From: Geodermatophilus africanus
GTDB taxonomy: Bacteria; Actinomycetota; Actinomycetes; Mycobacteriales; Geodermatophilaceae
Direction: 5' to 3'
Length of the DNA stretch: 64,000 bases
NCBI RefSeq assembly: GCF_900107105.1
Contig: NZ_FNOT01000004.1
Coordinates: 310,001-374,000, forward strand
Below the pieces are notes generated by a model. That model searched no databases, had not been told where the DNA came from, and worked only from the letters and a program-made list of their open reading frames with translations. Positions 43,732-51,941 of this stretch are shown here, in pieces. The position numbers and the translations under genes were made by a program. Numbering within the stretch: the first letter of the stretch is position 1; each line of letters opens with the position of its first letter.

Positions 43732-44607
43732 GTGGTCGACCGGGACACGCCGTCGGTGCGCGAGCGCCGGCTGGCCCGCGAGCTGCGGCAGCTGCGCACC
43801 GGCGAGCACCTGCACGCCAAGGACGTGGCGGCCCGGCTCGGGTGGTCGCCGTCGAAGGTGTCGCGGATCGAGACCGCCCGGATCGGCATCGCCGCCGACG
43901 ACCTCGACCGGCTGCTCGAGCTCTACCGGGTCCCCGACGCCCACGCCGACCTGCTGCGCCGGCTCGCCCCGTCGGCCCGGCCGCGCGGCTGGTGGGACGC
44001 CTACGCCGACACCCTGTCGGCCGGGTACGCCAACCTCATCCGGCTGGAGGCGGGGTCGCGGGCGCTGCGCTGCTTCGGCGCCCTGGTGCCGCACGCGCTG
44101 CTGCAGACCCCGGACTACGTGCGCCAGGTGGTGCTGTCGACCTGGGAGCGGCCCCCGCCTGCCGAGGTGGACCGCCGGGTGCAGGTCTGCCGGCGGCGGC
44201 AGGAGGTCCTCGACGCGGCCGACCCGATGCTGCTGTGGGCGGTGCTCGACGAGTCGGTGCTCCGCCGCACCGCGGGCGCGCCCGGGACGTCCGACGGCGC
44301 GGCGGTGCTGCGCGGCCAGCTGGCGTGGCTGGCCGAGGTGGCCGGCCGGCCGAACGTCACGCTGCAGGTGCTGCCGTTCGACGCCGGGCTGCCCCCGGTG
44401 ACGGCGGGCTCGTTCTCCGTCCTCGAGTCGCGCGCCACCGGGACGCCGGACGTCGTCTACCTGGAGAACAAGACCCGCATCGCCTTCGTCGACGGGGAGG
44501 CCGAGGTGCACCGGTACGGCCGGGCCTTCGAGCTGCTCGCGGAGATGGCCCTCGACCCCGAGGCGTCGGTCGGGCTGATCGAGCGCCTGGCCGCTGCTCC
44601 GGCGTGA
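43732..44607 (+). CDS. XRE-family regulator with DUF5753 domain
   Basis: A 291-residue DNA-binding protein. The N-terminal helix-turn-helix (about 8-70) contains HAKDVAARLGWSPSKVSRIETAR. The rest is the DUF5753 effector domain, with LIRLEAGSRALRCFGALVPHALLQTPDYVR and NVTLQVLPF. Such regulators are abundant in actinobacteria and normally pair with a small DUF397 protein, which is not seen here. GTG at 43732. It may control the divergent TIGR04222 gene. Confidence 0.9.
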   Translation: MVDRDTPSVRERRLARELRQLRTGEHLHAKDVAARLGWSPSKVSRIETARIGIAADDLDRLLELYRVPDAHADLLRRLAPSARPRGWWDAYADTLSAGYANLIRLEAGSRALRCFGALVPHALLQTPDYVRQVVLSTWERPPPAEVDRRVQVCRRRQEVLDAADPMLLWAVLDESVLRRTAGAPGTSDGAAVLRGQLAWLAEVAGRPNVTLQVLPFDAGLPPVTAGSFSVLESRATGTPDVVYLENKTRIAFVDGEAEVHRYGRAFELLAEMALDPEASVGLIERLAAAPA

Positions 44608-44617
44608 CGGCGGCCCT

Positions 44618-44648
44618 CCTGCAGCTACGAGGACCCCGTCCTCCCTCA
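44618..44648. repeat. Partial family A palindrome between convergent genes
   Basis: GAGGACCCCGTCCTCC between the XRE gene and the TPR gene matches the family A head and its GAGGAC/GTCCTC arms. It is short, and the rest of the element is missing. Confidence 0.45.
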
Positions 44649-44966
44649 GGCAGCGCCGAGGGCGTCGGCCACCCGGTGGTGCGCCACCGCCTCGTCGGCC
44701 CGGCTCTGCCGTTCCAGCGTGCGGGCCAGCGCCCGCCGCGCCCAGCCGTTGGCCGGGGCCATCCCCACCAGGCGGGTCAGCGCCTCCTCCGCTCTGGCCA
44801 GCTGGGCGGAGCCGAAGTAGGCGCGGGCCAGCAGCTCGAGGGCGGCCTCGTTGGCCGGCTCCGCCTCGACGAGCGGCTCGAGCAGTCGCGCTGCCTCGAT
44901 CGGCTGCCCCATCGCGAGGAACAGGTCCGCGCGGAGGAACTCCGAGTGCAGGTCGCGCTGGGTCAT
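44646..44966 (-). CDS. Small tetratricopeptide-repeat protein
   Basis: A 106-residue helical protein with about two TPR units (MGQPIEAARLLEPLVEAEPANEAALELLARAYFG-like spacing and LARAEEALTRLVGMAPANGWA), so a protein-binding scaffold. No catalytic or membrane feature. The ATG at 44966 gives MTQRDLHSEFLRADLF. The partner is unknown; it is convergent with the XRE gene and divergent from the DUF4383 gene. Confidence 0.8.
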   Translation of the reverse strand: MTQRDLHSEFLRADLFLAMGQPIEAARLLEPLVEAEPANEAALELLARAYFGSAQLARAEEALTRLVGMAPANGWARRALARTLERQSRADEAVAHHRVADALGAA

Positions 44967-45092
44967 GCCGGGACAACCCGCCCGCCCCGCCGAGGCTTCC
45001 CACGGGTGCGCGCGGAAAAAGCTGGCTGTAGTGCATCCAACGACCCGGAACGGGGGAAGAATGGGCATCGTCACACTCACCCGGGAGTCCCC

Positions 45093-45800
45093 ATGGCACT
45101 GCGACTGCACCTCCCGCACCGCACCAACCGCACCACGGAGGAGCGCCCAGGCCCCGGCGCCCGCGTGTACGCCGTCCAGCGCACCGGCGCCGTGCTGGTG
45201 GCCCTGACCCTCCTGGTCTTCGGCCTGCTCGGTTTCGCCGGTGGCCTGGACTACTTCTCGACCGAGGGCGAGCGCATCCTCGGCCTGTCCTCCAACGGCC
45301 TGCTGTCGACGATCTCGGTGGTCATGGCCGTCGTCCTGCTGGTCGCCGCGGCCCGCAGCCCCCGGGTCACCTCGACGATCATGATCGTCGCCGGCTCGTT
45401 GTTCCTGCTCTCCGCCCTGGTCAACCTGGCGGTGCTCCGGACGTCGTTCAACATCCTGGCGTTCGAGTTCGAGAACGTCGTCTTCTCCGTGGTCGTCGGC
45501 CTGCTCCTGCTGACCCTCGGCGCGTACGGCCGGATCAGCGGCCACTTGCCGGACGACAGCCCGTACGCGCGGCACGACACGATGGACAACGCCGACCTCG
45601 ACCTGAGCAGCGACCTCCCGTCGACCCCGGTCGAGATCGCCGCCGAGCGGGCGATGCGCGACGCCGAGGTGGCCGTCGTCCAGCACGTGGCCACCAACGA
45701 GCAGCGTCGCCGGGTGGCGGCCATGGCACAGGTGCACAGTCGGGCCGACCGCCGCCGGGTGTGGATGTCCTTCGACGCGGCCGGACGCGAGCTGCGCTGA
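45093..45800 (+). CDS. DUF4383 membrane protein with long cytoplasmic tail
   Basis: A 235-residue protein with four membrane segments (near GAVLVALTLLVFGLLGFAGG, LLSTISVVMAVVLLVAA, IMIVAGSLFLLSALVNLAVL and VVFSVVVGLLLLTLGAY), characteristic of DUF4383. Residues from about 155 form an unusual soluble tail with a helical segment (EIAAERAMRDAEVAVVQHVA) and many Arg. DUF4383 has no known function. ATG at 45093 with GGGAG upstream. It is terminated by the hairpin at 45813-45869. Confidence 0.85.
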   Translation: MALRLHLPHRTNRTTEERPGPGARVYAVQRTGAVLVALTLLVFGLLGFAGGLDYFSTEGERILGLSSNGLLSTISVVMAVVLLVAAARSPRVTSTIMIVAGSLFLLSALVNLAVLRTSFNILAFEFENVVFSVVVGLLLLTLGAYGRISGHLPDDSPYARHDTMDNADLDLSSDLPSTPVEIAAERAMRDAEVAVVQHVATNEQRRRVAAMAQVHSRADRRRVWMSFDAAGRELR

Positions 45801-45812
45801 CCGCGGCAGGCC

Positions 45813-45869
45813 GGCCTCGCTGCAGGGTCCCGACCCGAGCGGAGCGAGGGGCGGGGGGCAGCGAGGTCC
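45813..45869 (+). terminator. Family A hairpin terminator after the DUF4383 gene
   Basis: GGCCTCGCTGC (45813-45823) pairs with 45858-45869 with one bulged T, and TTT follows at 45870-45872. The loop holds CGAGCGGAGCGAGG as in 38082-38138. Between the two copies six stem pairs differ with pairing preserved. Confidence 0.78.
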
Positions 45870-45891
45870 TTTCAGTACCCTCGCCTGCGCC

Positions 45892-47112
45892 ATGACCGCT
45901 CGCCCCGCCGCCCGCGTCCGCGCCGACGCGTGCCCCGGGGCGCTGCAGACCCACGCCGCAGCCGACGGTGCGCTGGCCCGGGTGCGTGTGCCCGGGGGTC
46001 TGCTGACCGGCGACCGGCTGCGGGCTCTGGCGGCCGCAGCCCGGGAGCTCGGCGACGGGGCGCTGGAGCTCACCAGCCGGGGCAACGTGCAGCTGCGCGG
46101 CCTGGCCGACGGCGCGGGGACCGAGCTCGGCGAGCGGCTCGCCGCCGCCGGCCTGCTGCCCAGCGCGCCGCACGAGCGGGTGCGCAACGTGCTGGCCAGC
46201 GCGCTCACCGGCCGGGTGGGCGGGCACCTCGACGTCCGGCCGTGGGTCCGCGCGCTGGACGCCGGGATCTGCGCCGACCCCGCCCTCACCGCGCTGCCCG
46301 GCCGGTACCTCGCCACGCTCGACGACGGCCGCGGCGACGTCGCCGGCCTCGGCGGGGACGTCGGCCTGCTCGCGCTCCCCGCCGCCGAGGTCGCGCTCAC
46401 CCTCGCCGGCACCGACTCCGGGCTGCGCGTGCACCCCGACCACGCCGTCCCCGTCGCGCTGGCCGCCACCCGCGCCTTCCTCGACGAGCGCGCGGCGCAG
46501 GGCGGCACCGCGTGGCGACTGGGTGAACTGGACGACGGCCCGAGGCGCGTCGTGGAGCGGATCAGCTCCACAGGGGAACGGCACCTGGTCGGGGTGGACC
46601 GGTCGCGGGGGCCGGAGGCTCCCCGACCGGGACACGGGCAGCGGCTCGGTACGACCGGGGGACGGCACGTGGCCGCGGTGTCGCCCGGAGGGCGACGGTG
46701 TGACGACGGGTTGGTCGCGCTCGTCGCCGTCGTGCCGCTCGGCCGGCTCGCCGCGGAGCAGGCCGACCTGCTGGCCGGCCTCGCCGACGAGGTGCAGCTG
46801 ACGCCGTGGCGCAGCGTCGTCGTCCCCGACCTGCCCGACGACTCCGCGGCGGCGAGGCTGACGGACGCCGGGCTGGTGCTCGACCCGGGCAGCGCCTGGA
46901 GCCGGGTGACGGCCTGTGCGGGGCGGCCTGGCTGCGCGAAGTCGCTGGCCGACGTCCGGGCCGACGCCGCCCGGGCGGTGGTCGGTGGCACGCTGCCCGC
47001 GGGCGGCGCCCGCCAGCACTGGGCCGGGTGCGAGCGGCGCTGCGGCCGGCCGCGGGGCGAGGTCGTCGACGTGGTGGCGACAGGGACCGGATACCGAGTC
47101 GGGTGGAGCTGA
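45892..47112 (+). CDS. cobG: Precorrin-3B synthase with an in-frame repeat insertion
   Basis: Oxygen-dependent ring-contraction enzyme of aerobic cobalamin synthesis, related to siroheme-containing nitrite/sulfite reductases. The first domain has [13 protein letters not shown]; the [4Fe-4S]/siroheme cysteines are C342, C348, C380 and C384 (CAGRPGC and CERRC). Residues about 226-272, in the inter-domain linker, are encoded by two family B palindromic elements (46573-46647 and 46657-46703), yet the frame stays open. At 406 residues it is correspondingly long. ATG at 45892; 1-base overlap with cobH. Confidence 0.92.
   Translation: MTARPAARVRADACPGALQTHAAADGALARVRVPGGLLTGDRLRALAAAARELGDGALELTSRGNVQLRGLADGAGTELGERLAAAGLLPSAPHERVRNVLASALTGRVGGHLDVRPWVRALDAGICADPALTALPGRYLATLDDGRGDVAGLGGDVGLLALPAAEVALTLAGTDSGLRVHPDHAVPVALAATRAFLDERAAQGGTAWRLGELDDGPRRVVERISSTGERHLVGVDRSRGPEAPRPGHGQRLGTTGGRHVAAVSPGGRRCDDGLVALVAVVPLGRLAAEQADLLAGLADEVQLTPWRSVVVPDLPDDSAAARLTDAGLVLDPGSAWSRVTACAGRPGCAKSLADVRADAARAVVGGTLPAGGARQHWAGCERRCGRPRGEVVDVVATGTGYRVGWS
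46573..46647 (+). repeat. Family B repeat, copy 1 inside cobG
   Basis: It begins GGGGAACGGCACCTGGTCG, then has 46596-46613 (exact reverse complement of 3047-3064) and 46623-46647 (exact reverse complement of 2931-2955), 9 bases apart. Its head also matches copy 2 and 8469-8512. It is translated in the cobG frame as part of the inter-domain linker. Confidence 0.75.
46657..46703 (+). repeat. Family B repeat, copy 2 inside cobG
   Basis: GGGGGACGGCACGTGGCCG followed by the palindrome TCGCCC-GGA-GGGCGA. It aligns with the repeat beside hpt (8469-8512), whose arms are CGGTCC/GGACCG. Translated as [18 protein letters not shown]. Confidence 0.75.
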
Positions 47113-47732
47113 TGTACGAGTACGAGAAGGACGGCGCGGAGATCTACCGGCGCTCGTTCGCCACGATCCGCGCCGAGAGCGACCTGGCCGGCCTGCCCGA
47201 GGATGTCGCCCGCGTCGCGGTGCGGATGGTGCACGCCTGCGGCCAGGTCGACCTGGTCGAGGACCTCGCCTTCTCCCCCGACGTCGTGACCCGGGCCCGC
47301 GAGGCGCTGGACGCCGGTGCGCCGGTGCTCTGCGACGCCGAGATGGTCGCCTCGGGCGTCACCCGCCGGAGGCTGCCGAAGGACAACGACGTCGTCTGCA
47401 CGCTCAACGACCCTCGCACGCCGGCGCTGGCCGCCGACCTCGGCACGACCCGCACCGCCGCGGCGCTCGAGCTGTGGCGCGACCGGCTGGACGGCGCGGT
47501 GGTGGCCATCGGGAACGCGCCCACCGCGCTGTTCCACCTGCTCGAGATGGTCGCCGCCGGCGCACCCCGCCCGGCCGCCGTGCTGGGCATCCCGGTCGGC
47601 TTCATCGGCGCGGTGGAGTCCAAGGACGCCCTGGCCGCCTCGGACCTCGAGCACCTGGTGGTCCGCGGACGGCGCGGCGGGAGCGCCATCACGGCGGCAG
47701 CGGTCAACGCGATCGCGAGCGACGTCGAGTGA
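47112..47732 (+). CDS. cobH: Precorrin-8X methylmutase
   Basis: Moves the C11 methyl to C12, giving hydrogenobyrinic acid. The 206 residues have the family blocks [34 protein letters not shown] with the catalytic His, [12 protein letters not shown] and [16 protein letters not shown]. The ATG at 47112 overlaps the cobG stop by one base, and the stop overlaps the cobIJ start in GTGA, giving a tight cobG-cobH-cobIJ operon. Confidence 0.95.
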   Translation: MYEYEKDGAEIYRRSFATIRAESDLAGLPEDVARVAVRMVHACGQVDLVEDLAFSPDVVTRAREALDAGAPVLCDAEMVASGVTRRRLPKDNDVVCTLNDPRTPALAADLGTTRTAAALELWRDRLDGAVVAIGNAPTALFHLLEMVAAGAPRPAAVLGIPVGFIGAVESKDALAASDLEHLVVRGRRGGSAITAAAVNAIASDVE

Positions 47733-49243
47733 GCGGACAGGGACCTGAGCGCACCGGTCGGCTGTACGGCGTCGGGCTGGGTCCCGGCGACCCCGAGCTG
47801 GTCACCGTCAAGGCCGCCCGGCTCATCACCGCCGCCGACGTCGTCGCGTTCCACGCCGCCCGGCACGGCCGCTCGGTCGCCCGCGGGGTGGCCGCCCCGT
47901 ACCTGCGCGAGGGGCAGGTCGAGGAGCTGCTGGTCTACCCGGTCACCACCGAGACCACCGACCACCCCGGGGGCTACCAGGGTGCGATCGACGAGTTCTA
48001 CGAGACGGCCGCCGCCCGGCTGGCCGCGCACCTGGACGCCGGCCGCGACGTCGTCGTCCTGGCCGAGGGCGACCCGTTCTTCTACGGCTCGTACATGCAC
48101 ATGCACAAGCGGCTGGCCCACCGGTACCCGACCGAGGTGGTGCCCGGCGTGACCAGCGTCAGCGGCGCCGCGGCGGCGGTCGGCCGGCCGCTGGTCGAGC
48201 GCGACGAGGTGCTAACCGTGCTGCCCGGCACGCTGCCGGCCGACGAGCTCGCCGAGTGGCTGGCCACCACCGACGCCGCTGCCGTCATGAAGCTGGGTCG
48301 CACCTTCGGCAACGTCCGCGAGGCCTTCGACGCCGCCGGGGTGCTCGACCGGGCCCTCTACGTCGAGCGCGCCTCCACCGACCGGCAGCGCACCGTGCCG
48401 CTCGCCGACGTCGACCCGGCGACCGTCCCCTACTTCTCCCTCGCCCTGCTGCCCAGCCCGCTGACCGGCCCGACGCCCGGCCCCGACCGGCCCGCGGACG
48501 CCGCGCCCCGCACCGGCGAGGTCGTCGTCGTCGGCCTCGGCCCGGGCGACCGCTGCTGGACCACCCCGGAGGCCGCCGAGGCGCTGGCCGCCGCCGACGA
48601 CCTGGTCGGCTACGGCCCCTACCTGGATCGGGTGCCGGTCAACCCGCGGCAGACCCGGTACCCCAGCGACAACCGGGTCGAGGCCGAGCGCGCCGCGCAC
48701 GCCCTGGACCTGGCCCGGTCCGGACGGCGGGTCGCGGTCGTCTCCAGCGGCGACCCCGGCGTCTTCGCGATGGCCGCCGCGGTGCTCGAGGTCGCCGAGC
48801 GGCCGGAGTACGCCGGCGTCCCGGTGCGGGTGCTGCCCGGCCTGACCGCCGCGCAGGCGGTCGCGGCCCGGGTCGGCGCCCCGCTGGGCCACGACTTCTG
48901 CGTGGTCAGCCTCTCCGACGTCCGCAAGCCGTGGGACGTCGTCGTCGAGCGGCTGCGGCACGCCTCGGCCGCCGACCTGGTGCTCGCCCTCTACAACCCG
49001 CGGTCCCGGGCCCGGCCGCACCAGCTCGCCGAGGCCCAGCAGGTGCTGCTCGAGGGCCGCAAGGCCGACACGGTGGTCGTCGTCGGCCGGGACGTCGGCG
49101 GTCCCGAGGAGAGCATACGGGTCACCACCCTCGGCGAGCTCGACCCGGGGACCGTCGACATGCGCTGCTGCGTCATCGTCGGCTCGTCGCAGACCCGGAT
49201 CAGCGCCACCGGCGCCGTCTACAGCCCGCGCACCTACCCCTGA
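47729..49243 (+). CDS. cobIJ: Fused precorrin-2 C20- and precorrin-3B C17-methyltransferase
   Basis: A natural fusion of two tetrapyrrole methylases, 504 residues. The N-terminal CobI part (about 1-245) starts [14 protein letters not shown] and includes [18 protein letters not shown]. The CobJ part (about 260-504) starts [11 protein letters not shown] and has [16 protein letters not shown] and [10 protein letters not shown]. The join is a Pro/Ala-rich linker. Such CobIJ fusions are known in actinobacteria. GTG at 47729 overlaps cobH. CobG acts between the two reactions, which fits their shared operon. Confidence 0.95.
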   Translation: MSGQGPERTGRLYGVGLGPGDPELVTVKAARLITAADVVAFHAARHGRSVARGVAAPYLREGQVEELLVYPVTTETTDHPGGYQGAIDEFYETAAARLAAHLDAGRDVVVLAEGDPFFYGSYMHMHKRLAHRYPTEVVPGVTSVSGAAAAVGRPLVERDEVLTVLPGTLPADELAEWLATTDAAAVMKLGRTFGNVREAFDAAGVLDRALYVERASTDRQRTVPLADVDPATVPYFSLALLPSPLTGPTPGPDRPADAAPRTGEVVVVGLGPGDRCWTTPEAAEALAAADDLVGYGPYLDRVPVNPRQTRYPSDNRVEAERAAHALDLARSGRRVAVVSSGDPGVFAMAAAVLEVAERPEYAGVPVRVLPGLTAAQAVAARVGAPLGHDFCVVSLSDVRKPWDVVVERLRHASAADLVLALYNPRSRARPHQLAEAQQVLLEGRKADTVVVVGRDVGGPEESIRVTTLGELDPGTVDMRCCVIVGSSQTRISATGAVYSPRTYP

Positions 49244-49272
49244 GGCCCCTCCGACCGGGCAGCTGACACTCA

Positions 49273-49289
49273 GTGCCAGCTGCTGGCAC
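49273..49289. promoter_or_regulatory. Perfect 17-base palindrome, candidate operator
   Basis: GTGCCAGC-T-GCTGGCAC is perfectly symmetric and lies 75 bases before the MftD-like gene, after cobIJ. Its size and symmetry fit a dimeric repressor site (TetR or GntR type) controlling the downstream enzyme. No matching regulator gene is adjacent. Confidence 0.45.
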
Positions 49290-49363
49290 GATGGCCCGCC
49301 AGTGGCGTGCGTCACCCTCCCGGGAGGCGGCGCCGACGGCCGGGCGATCGCGGGAGGGCTCTC

Positions 49364-50533
49364 ATGGCGAGCACCAGGGACTGGTTCGAGACGGTGGAGG
49401 AAGCCCAGCACCGCGCGCGCAAGCGGCTGCCGCGGTCGGTCTACCTGGCGCTGGTCGCCGGCACCGAGAAGGGACTGACGGCGAGCGACAACGTCGCCGC
49501 CTTCGACGAGATCACCTGGCGCCCGCACGTCGCCGACCTGCACGCCAAGCGGGAGCTGGCCACCACGGTCATGGGCCAGGACGTGTCCATGCCGGTGCTC
49601 ATCTCCCCCACCGGCGTCCAGGCGGTGCACCCCGACGGCGAGGTGGCGGTGGCCCGGGCGGCCGCGGCCGCGGACGTCGCGATGGGGCTGTCCTCCTTCG
49701 CGAGCAAGCCCGTGGAGGAGGTCGGCGCGGCCCAGCAGAAGCTGTTCTTCCAGATGTACTGGGTCGGCGACCGCGAGACGATCCTCGCCCGCGCCGAGCG
49801 GGCACGCGCGGCCGGGGCCAAGGGCCTGATCATGACCCTGGACTGGTCGTTCGCCTCCCGACGCGACTGGGGCAGCCCGCCCATCCCCGAGAAGATCGAC
49901 GTCAGGAACGCGCTCAGGTTCGCCCCCGAGGTGCTGCGCAGGCCGCGCTGGCTGGCCACCTACCTGCGCTCGGGCGGCGTCCCCGAGCTGAGCGTCCCGA
50001 ACCTCGCGCTCGACGGCGAGCAGCCGCCGAACTTCTTCGGCGCCTACGGCCAGTGGATGGGCAGCCCGCTGCCCACCTGGGAGGACGTCGCGTGGCTGCG
50101 CGAGCAGTGGGGCGGGCCGTTCATGCTCAAGGGGATCACCCGCCCCGACGACGCGCGTCGCGCCGTCGACGCCGGCGTCACCGCCATCTCGGTGTCCACC
50201 CACGGCGGCAACAACCTCGACAGCACGCCGGGGGCGATCCGCTCGCTGCCCGGCGTGGTGGACGCGGTCGGCGACCAGGTCGAGGTGCTCATGGACGGCG
50301 GGGTGCGCCGCGGGGCCGACGTCGTCAAGGCGATGGCCCTGGGCGCCACGGTCGTCATGATCGGCCGCGCCTACCTGTGGGGCATGGCCGCGAACGGCGA
50401 GCGCGGCGTGCAGAACGTGCTGGCGATCATCCGGCAGGGCATCGACGAGGCGCTGCTGGGGCTGGGGAAGGCGTCGGTGCACGACCTGACCCGCGAGGAC
50501 GTCGTCCTGCCTCCGCACTTCACCCGCAGCTGA
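49364..50533 (+). CDS. FMN-dependent alpha-hydroxy-acid oxidase family, MftD-like
   Basis: A 389-residue FMN enzyme of the lactate-dehydrogenase/glycolate-oxidase fold. The active-site His280 lies in STHGGNNLDST, and FMN-binding LMDGGVRRGADVVKAMALGA follows. Segments such as PVLISPTGVQAVHPDGEVAVARAA, FFQMYWVG, RDWGSPPIPEK and WLREQWGGPFMLKGI are those of MftD (pre-mycofactocin synthase) rather than plain LldD. No mftA, mftB or mftC is in the window, so it may be a relative with another substrate. ATG at 49364 with GGGAGGG upstream. Confidence 0.85.
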   Translation: MASTRDWFETVEEAQHRARKRLPRSVYLALVAGTEKGLTASDNVAAFDEITWRPHVADLHAKRELATTVMGQDVSMPVLISPTGVQAVHPDGEVAVARAAAAADVAMGLSSFASKPVEEVGAAQQKLFFQMYWVGDRETILARAERARAAGAKGLIMTLDWSFASRRDWGSPPIPEKIDVRNALRFAPEVLRRPRWLATYLRSGGVPELSVPNLALDGEQPPNFFGAYGQWMGSPLPTWEDVAWLREQWGGPFMLKGITRPDDARRAVDAGVTAISVSTHGGNNLDSTPGAIRSLPGVVDAVGDQVEVLMDGGVRRGADVVKAMALGATVVMIGRAYLWGMAANGERGVQNVLAIIRQGIDEALLGLGKASVHDLTREDVVLPPHFTRS

Positions 50534-50559
50534 CCGCCGCGCCGCTCCGACCGGCGGGA

Positions 50560-51813
50560 ATGCCCGTGCGGCCGGCGGGCTTGCCCTGCTGCGTGCCCGC
50601 CCGCCGCGCGTCCCGCGCCGCCTCCTTCTGGACGGCGGCCGCGCTGCTCGTCCTGGTGCTGGCGGCCTCCGGCGTCCCCTCGCCGCTCTACCGCGTCTAC
50701 CAGGAGCGGCTCGGCTTCTCGGCCGGCGTGCTGACGACGGTCTTCGGCATCTACGCCATCGCGCTGCTCGCCACGCTGCTGGTCGTCGGCGCGCTGTCGG
50801 ACCACGTGGGACGCCGGCCGGTCGTCGTCGCCGGGATGCTGCTGCAGGTCGTCGCGATGACGCTGTTCTGGGCCGCCGACTCGGTGGGCTGGCTGCTCGC
50901 CGCGCGGGTGGTGCAGGGCGTGTCGGTCGGGGCCCTGACCGGCGCCCTGGGCGCGACGCTGCTGGACCACCAGCGCGCCGACCGCCCGCTCGGCGCGCTG
51001 CTCAACAGCGCCGTCCCCGGCTTCGCCATCGCCCTCGGGGCGGTCAGCGCCGGGCTGGCGGTCGACCTCGTGGCCGCGCCCACCGACCGGGTGTTCGGCA
51101 CGCTCACCGTGCTCTTCGGAGTCGCCGCCGGCGTGGCCCTGCTGCTGCCGGAGTCCTCGCCGCGCACCCCGGGCGCCCTCGCGTCGCTGCGGCCGCGGGT
51201 GCACGTGCCCGCCGCGCAGCGGGCGGCCTTCCTGGTCGCGCTGCCGTGCCTGGCGGCGATGTGGGCCCTGGGCGGCCTCTACCTGGCGCTGGGGCCGTCG
51301 GTCGCCGCCGGCGTCTTCGGCCTGACCGACCACCTCGTTGGCAGCCTGGTCATCGTGGCGATGCACGGCATGGGCGCCGTCGGCAGCGTGAGCCTGCGCA
51401 ACGCCGTGCCGCACACGGCGATGACCACCGGCTGCCTGGTCTTCGCCGCCGGCGTCAGCGGCACGATCGTCTCGCTGGCCACCGAGAGCATCGCGCTGTT
51501 CTTCGCGGCCACGGCGGTGTCCGGGTTCGGCTTCGGCGCGGCCTTCCTCGGCGCGGTGGCGACCGTGACCGCGGGCGTCGCGCCCGGCGAGCGCGGCGGG
51601 CTGCTCTCCAGCGTCTTCGTCGTCGGCTACCTCGCCTTCAGCCTCCCGGCCGTCGCCGCCGGGCTCGTGTCGGGCGCGGTGGGGCTGCGGCCGACCACCG
51701 TCGGGTACGGCGTCGTCGTGGTCGCCCTGGCCCTCGGCGCGGTGGCGGGGCTGCAGCGCCGGCGCCGAGCCGAGCAGCGGACCGCCGAGCAGCCCCAGCC
51801 CGTCGCCGCCTGA
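50560..51813 (+). CDS. MFS transporter
   Basis: A 417-residue membrane protein with about 12 hydrophobic segments and the MFS loop motif GALSDHVGRRPVVVAG between helices 2 and 3. It resembles drug/sugar-type proton-linked exporters; the substrate is unknown. The ATG at 50560 has a weak GGCGGG upstream and lies 26 bases after the MftD-like gene, so co-transcription is likely. The N-terminus is Cys/Arg-rich before the first helix. It ends at the large palindrome 51827-51890. Confidence 0.88.
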   Translation: MPVRPAGLPCCVPARRASRAASFWTAAALLVLVLAASGVPSPLYRVYQERLGFSAGVLTTVFGIYAIALLATLLVVGALSDHVGRRPVVVAGMLLQVVAMTLFWAADSVGWLLAARVVQGVSVGALTGALGATLLDHQRADRPLGALLNSAVPGFAIALGAVSAGLAVDLVAAPTDRVFGTLTVLFGVAAGVALLLPESSPRTPGALASLRPRVHVPAAQRAAFLVALPCLAAMWALGGLYLALGPSVAAGVFGLTDHLVGSLVIVAMHGMGAVGSVSLRNAVPHTAMTTGCLVFAAGVSGTIVSLATESIALFFAATAVSGFGFGAAFLGAVATVTAGVAPGERGGLLSSVFVVGYLAFSLPAVAAGLVSGAVGLRPTTVGYGVVVVALALGAVAGLQRRRRAEQRTAEQPQPVAA

Positions 51814-51826
51814 AAGTGACCATCAG

Positions 51827-51890
51827 CGGCGAGATCGCCGATCTCGCACGGCTACGCAGCCGCACACGTGCGAGATCGCCGATCTCGCCG
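51827..51890. terminator. 24-bp inverted repeat between convergent genes
   Basis: Arms 51827-51850 and 51867-51890 match at 23 of 24 positions around a 16-base loop. Each arm itself contains GAGATCG-C-CGATCTC, and the loop region can form CGGCT/AGCCG, so alternative cruciforms are possible. It lies 13 bases after the MFS stop and before the HAD stop. It probably terminates both genes. Confidence 0.65.
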
Positions 51891-51941
51891 GAAGTTCAGC
51901 GCCGGACGGCGTCCAGGAAGCCGTGCCCGCACGCCGGACGG

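Noticed and set aside
46540..46710. A frameshift or two joined genes in cobG
   Set aside because: Both halves are in the same frame, the cysteines are conserved and the unusual stretch is explained by repeat elements.
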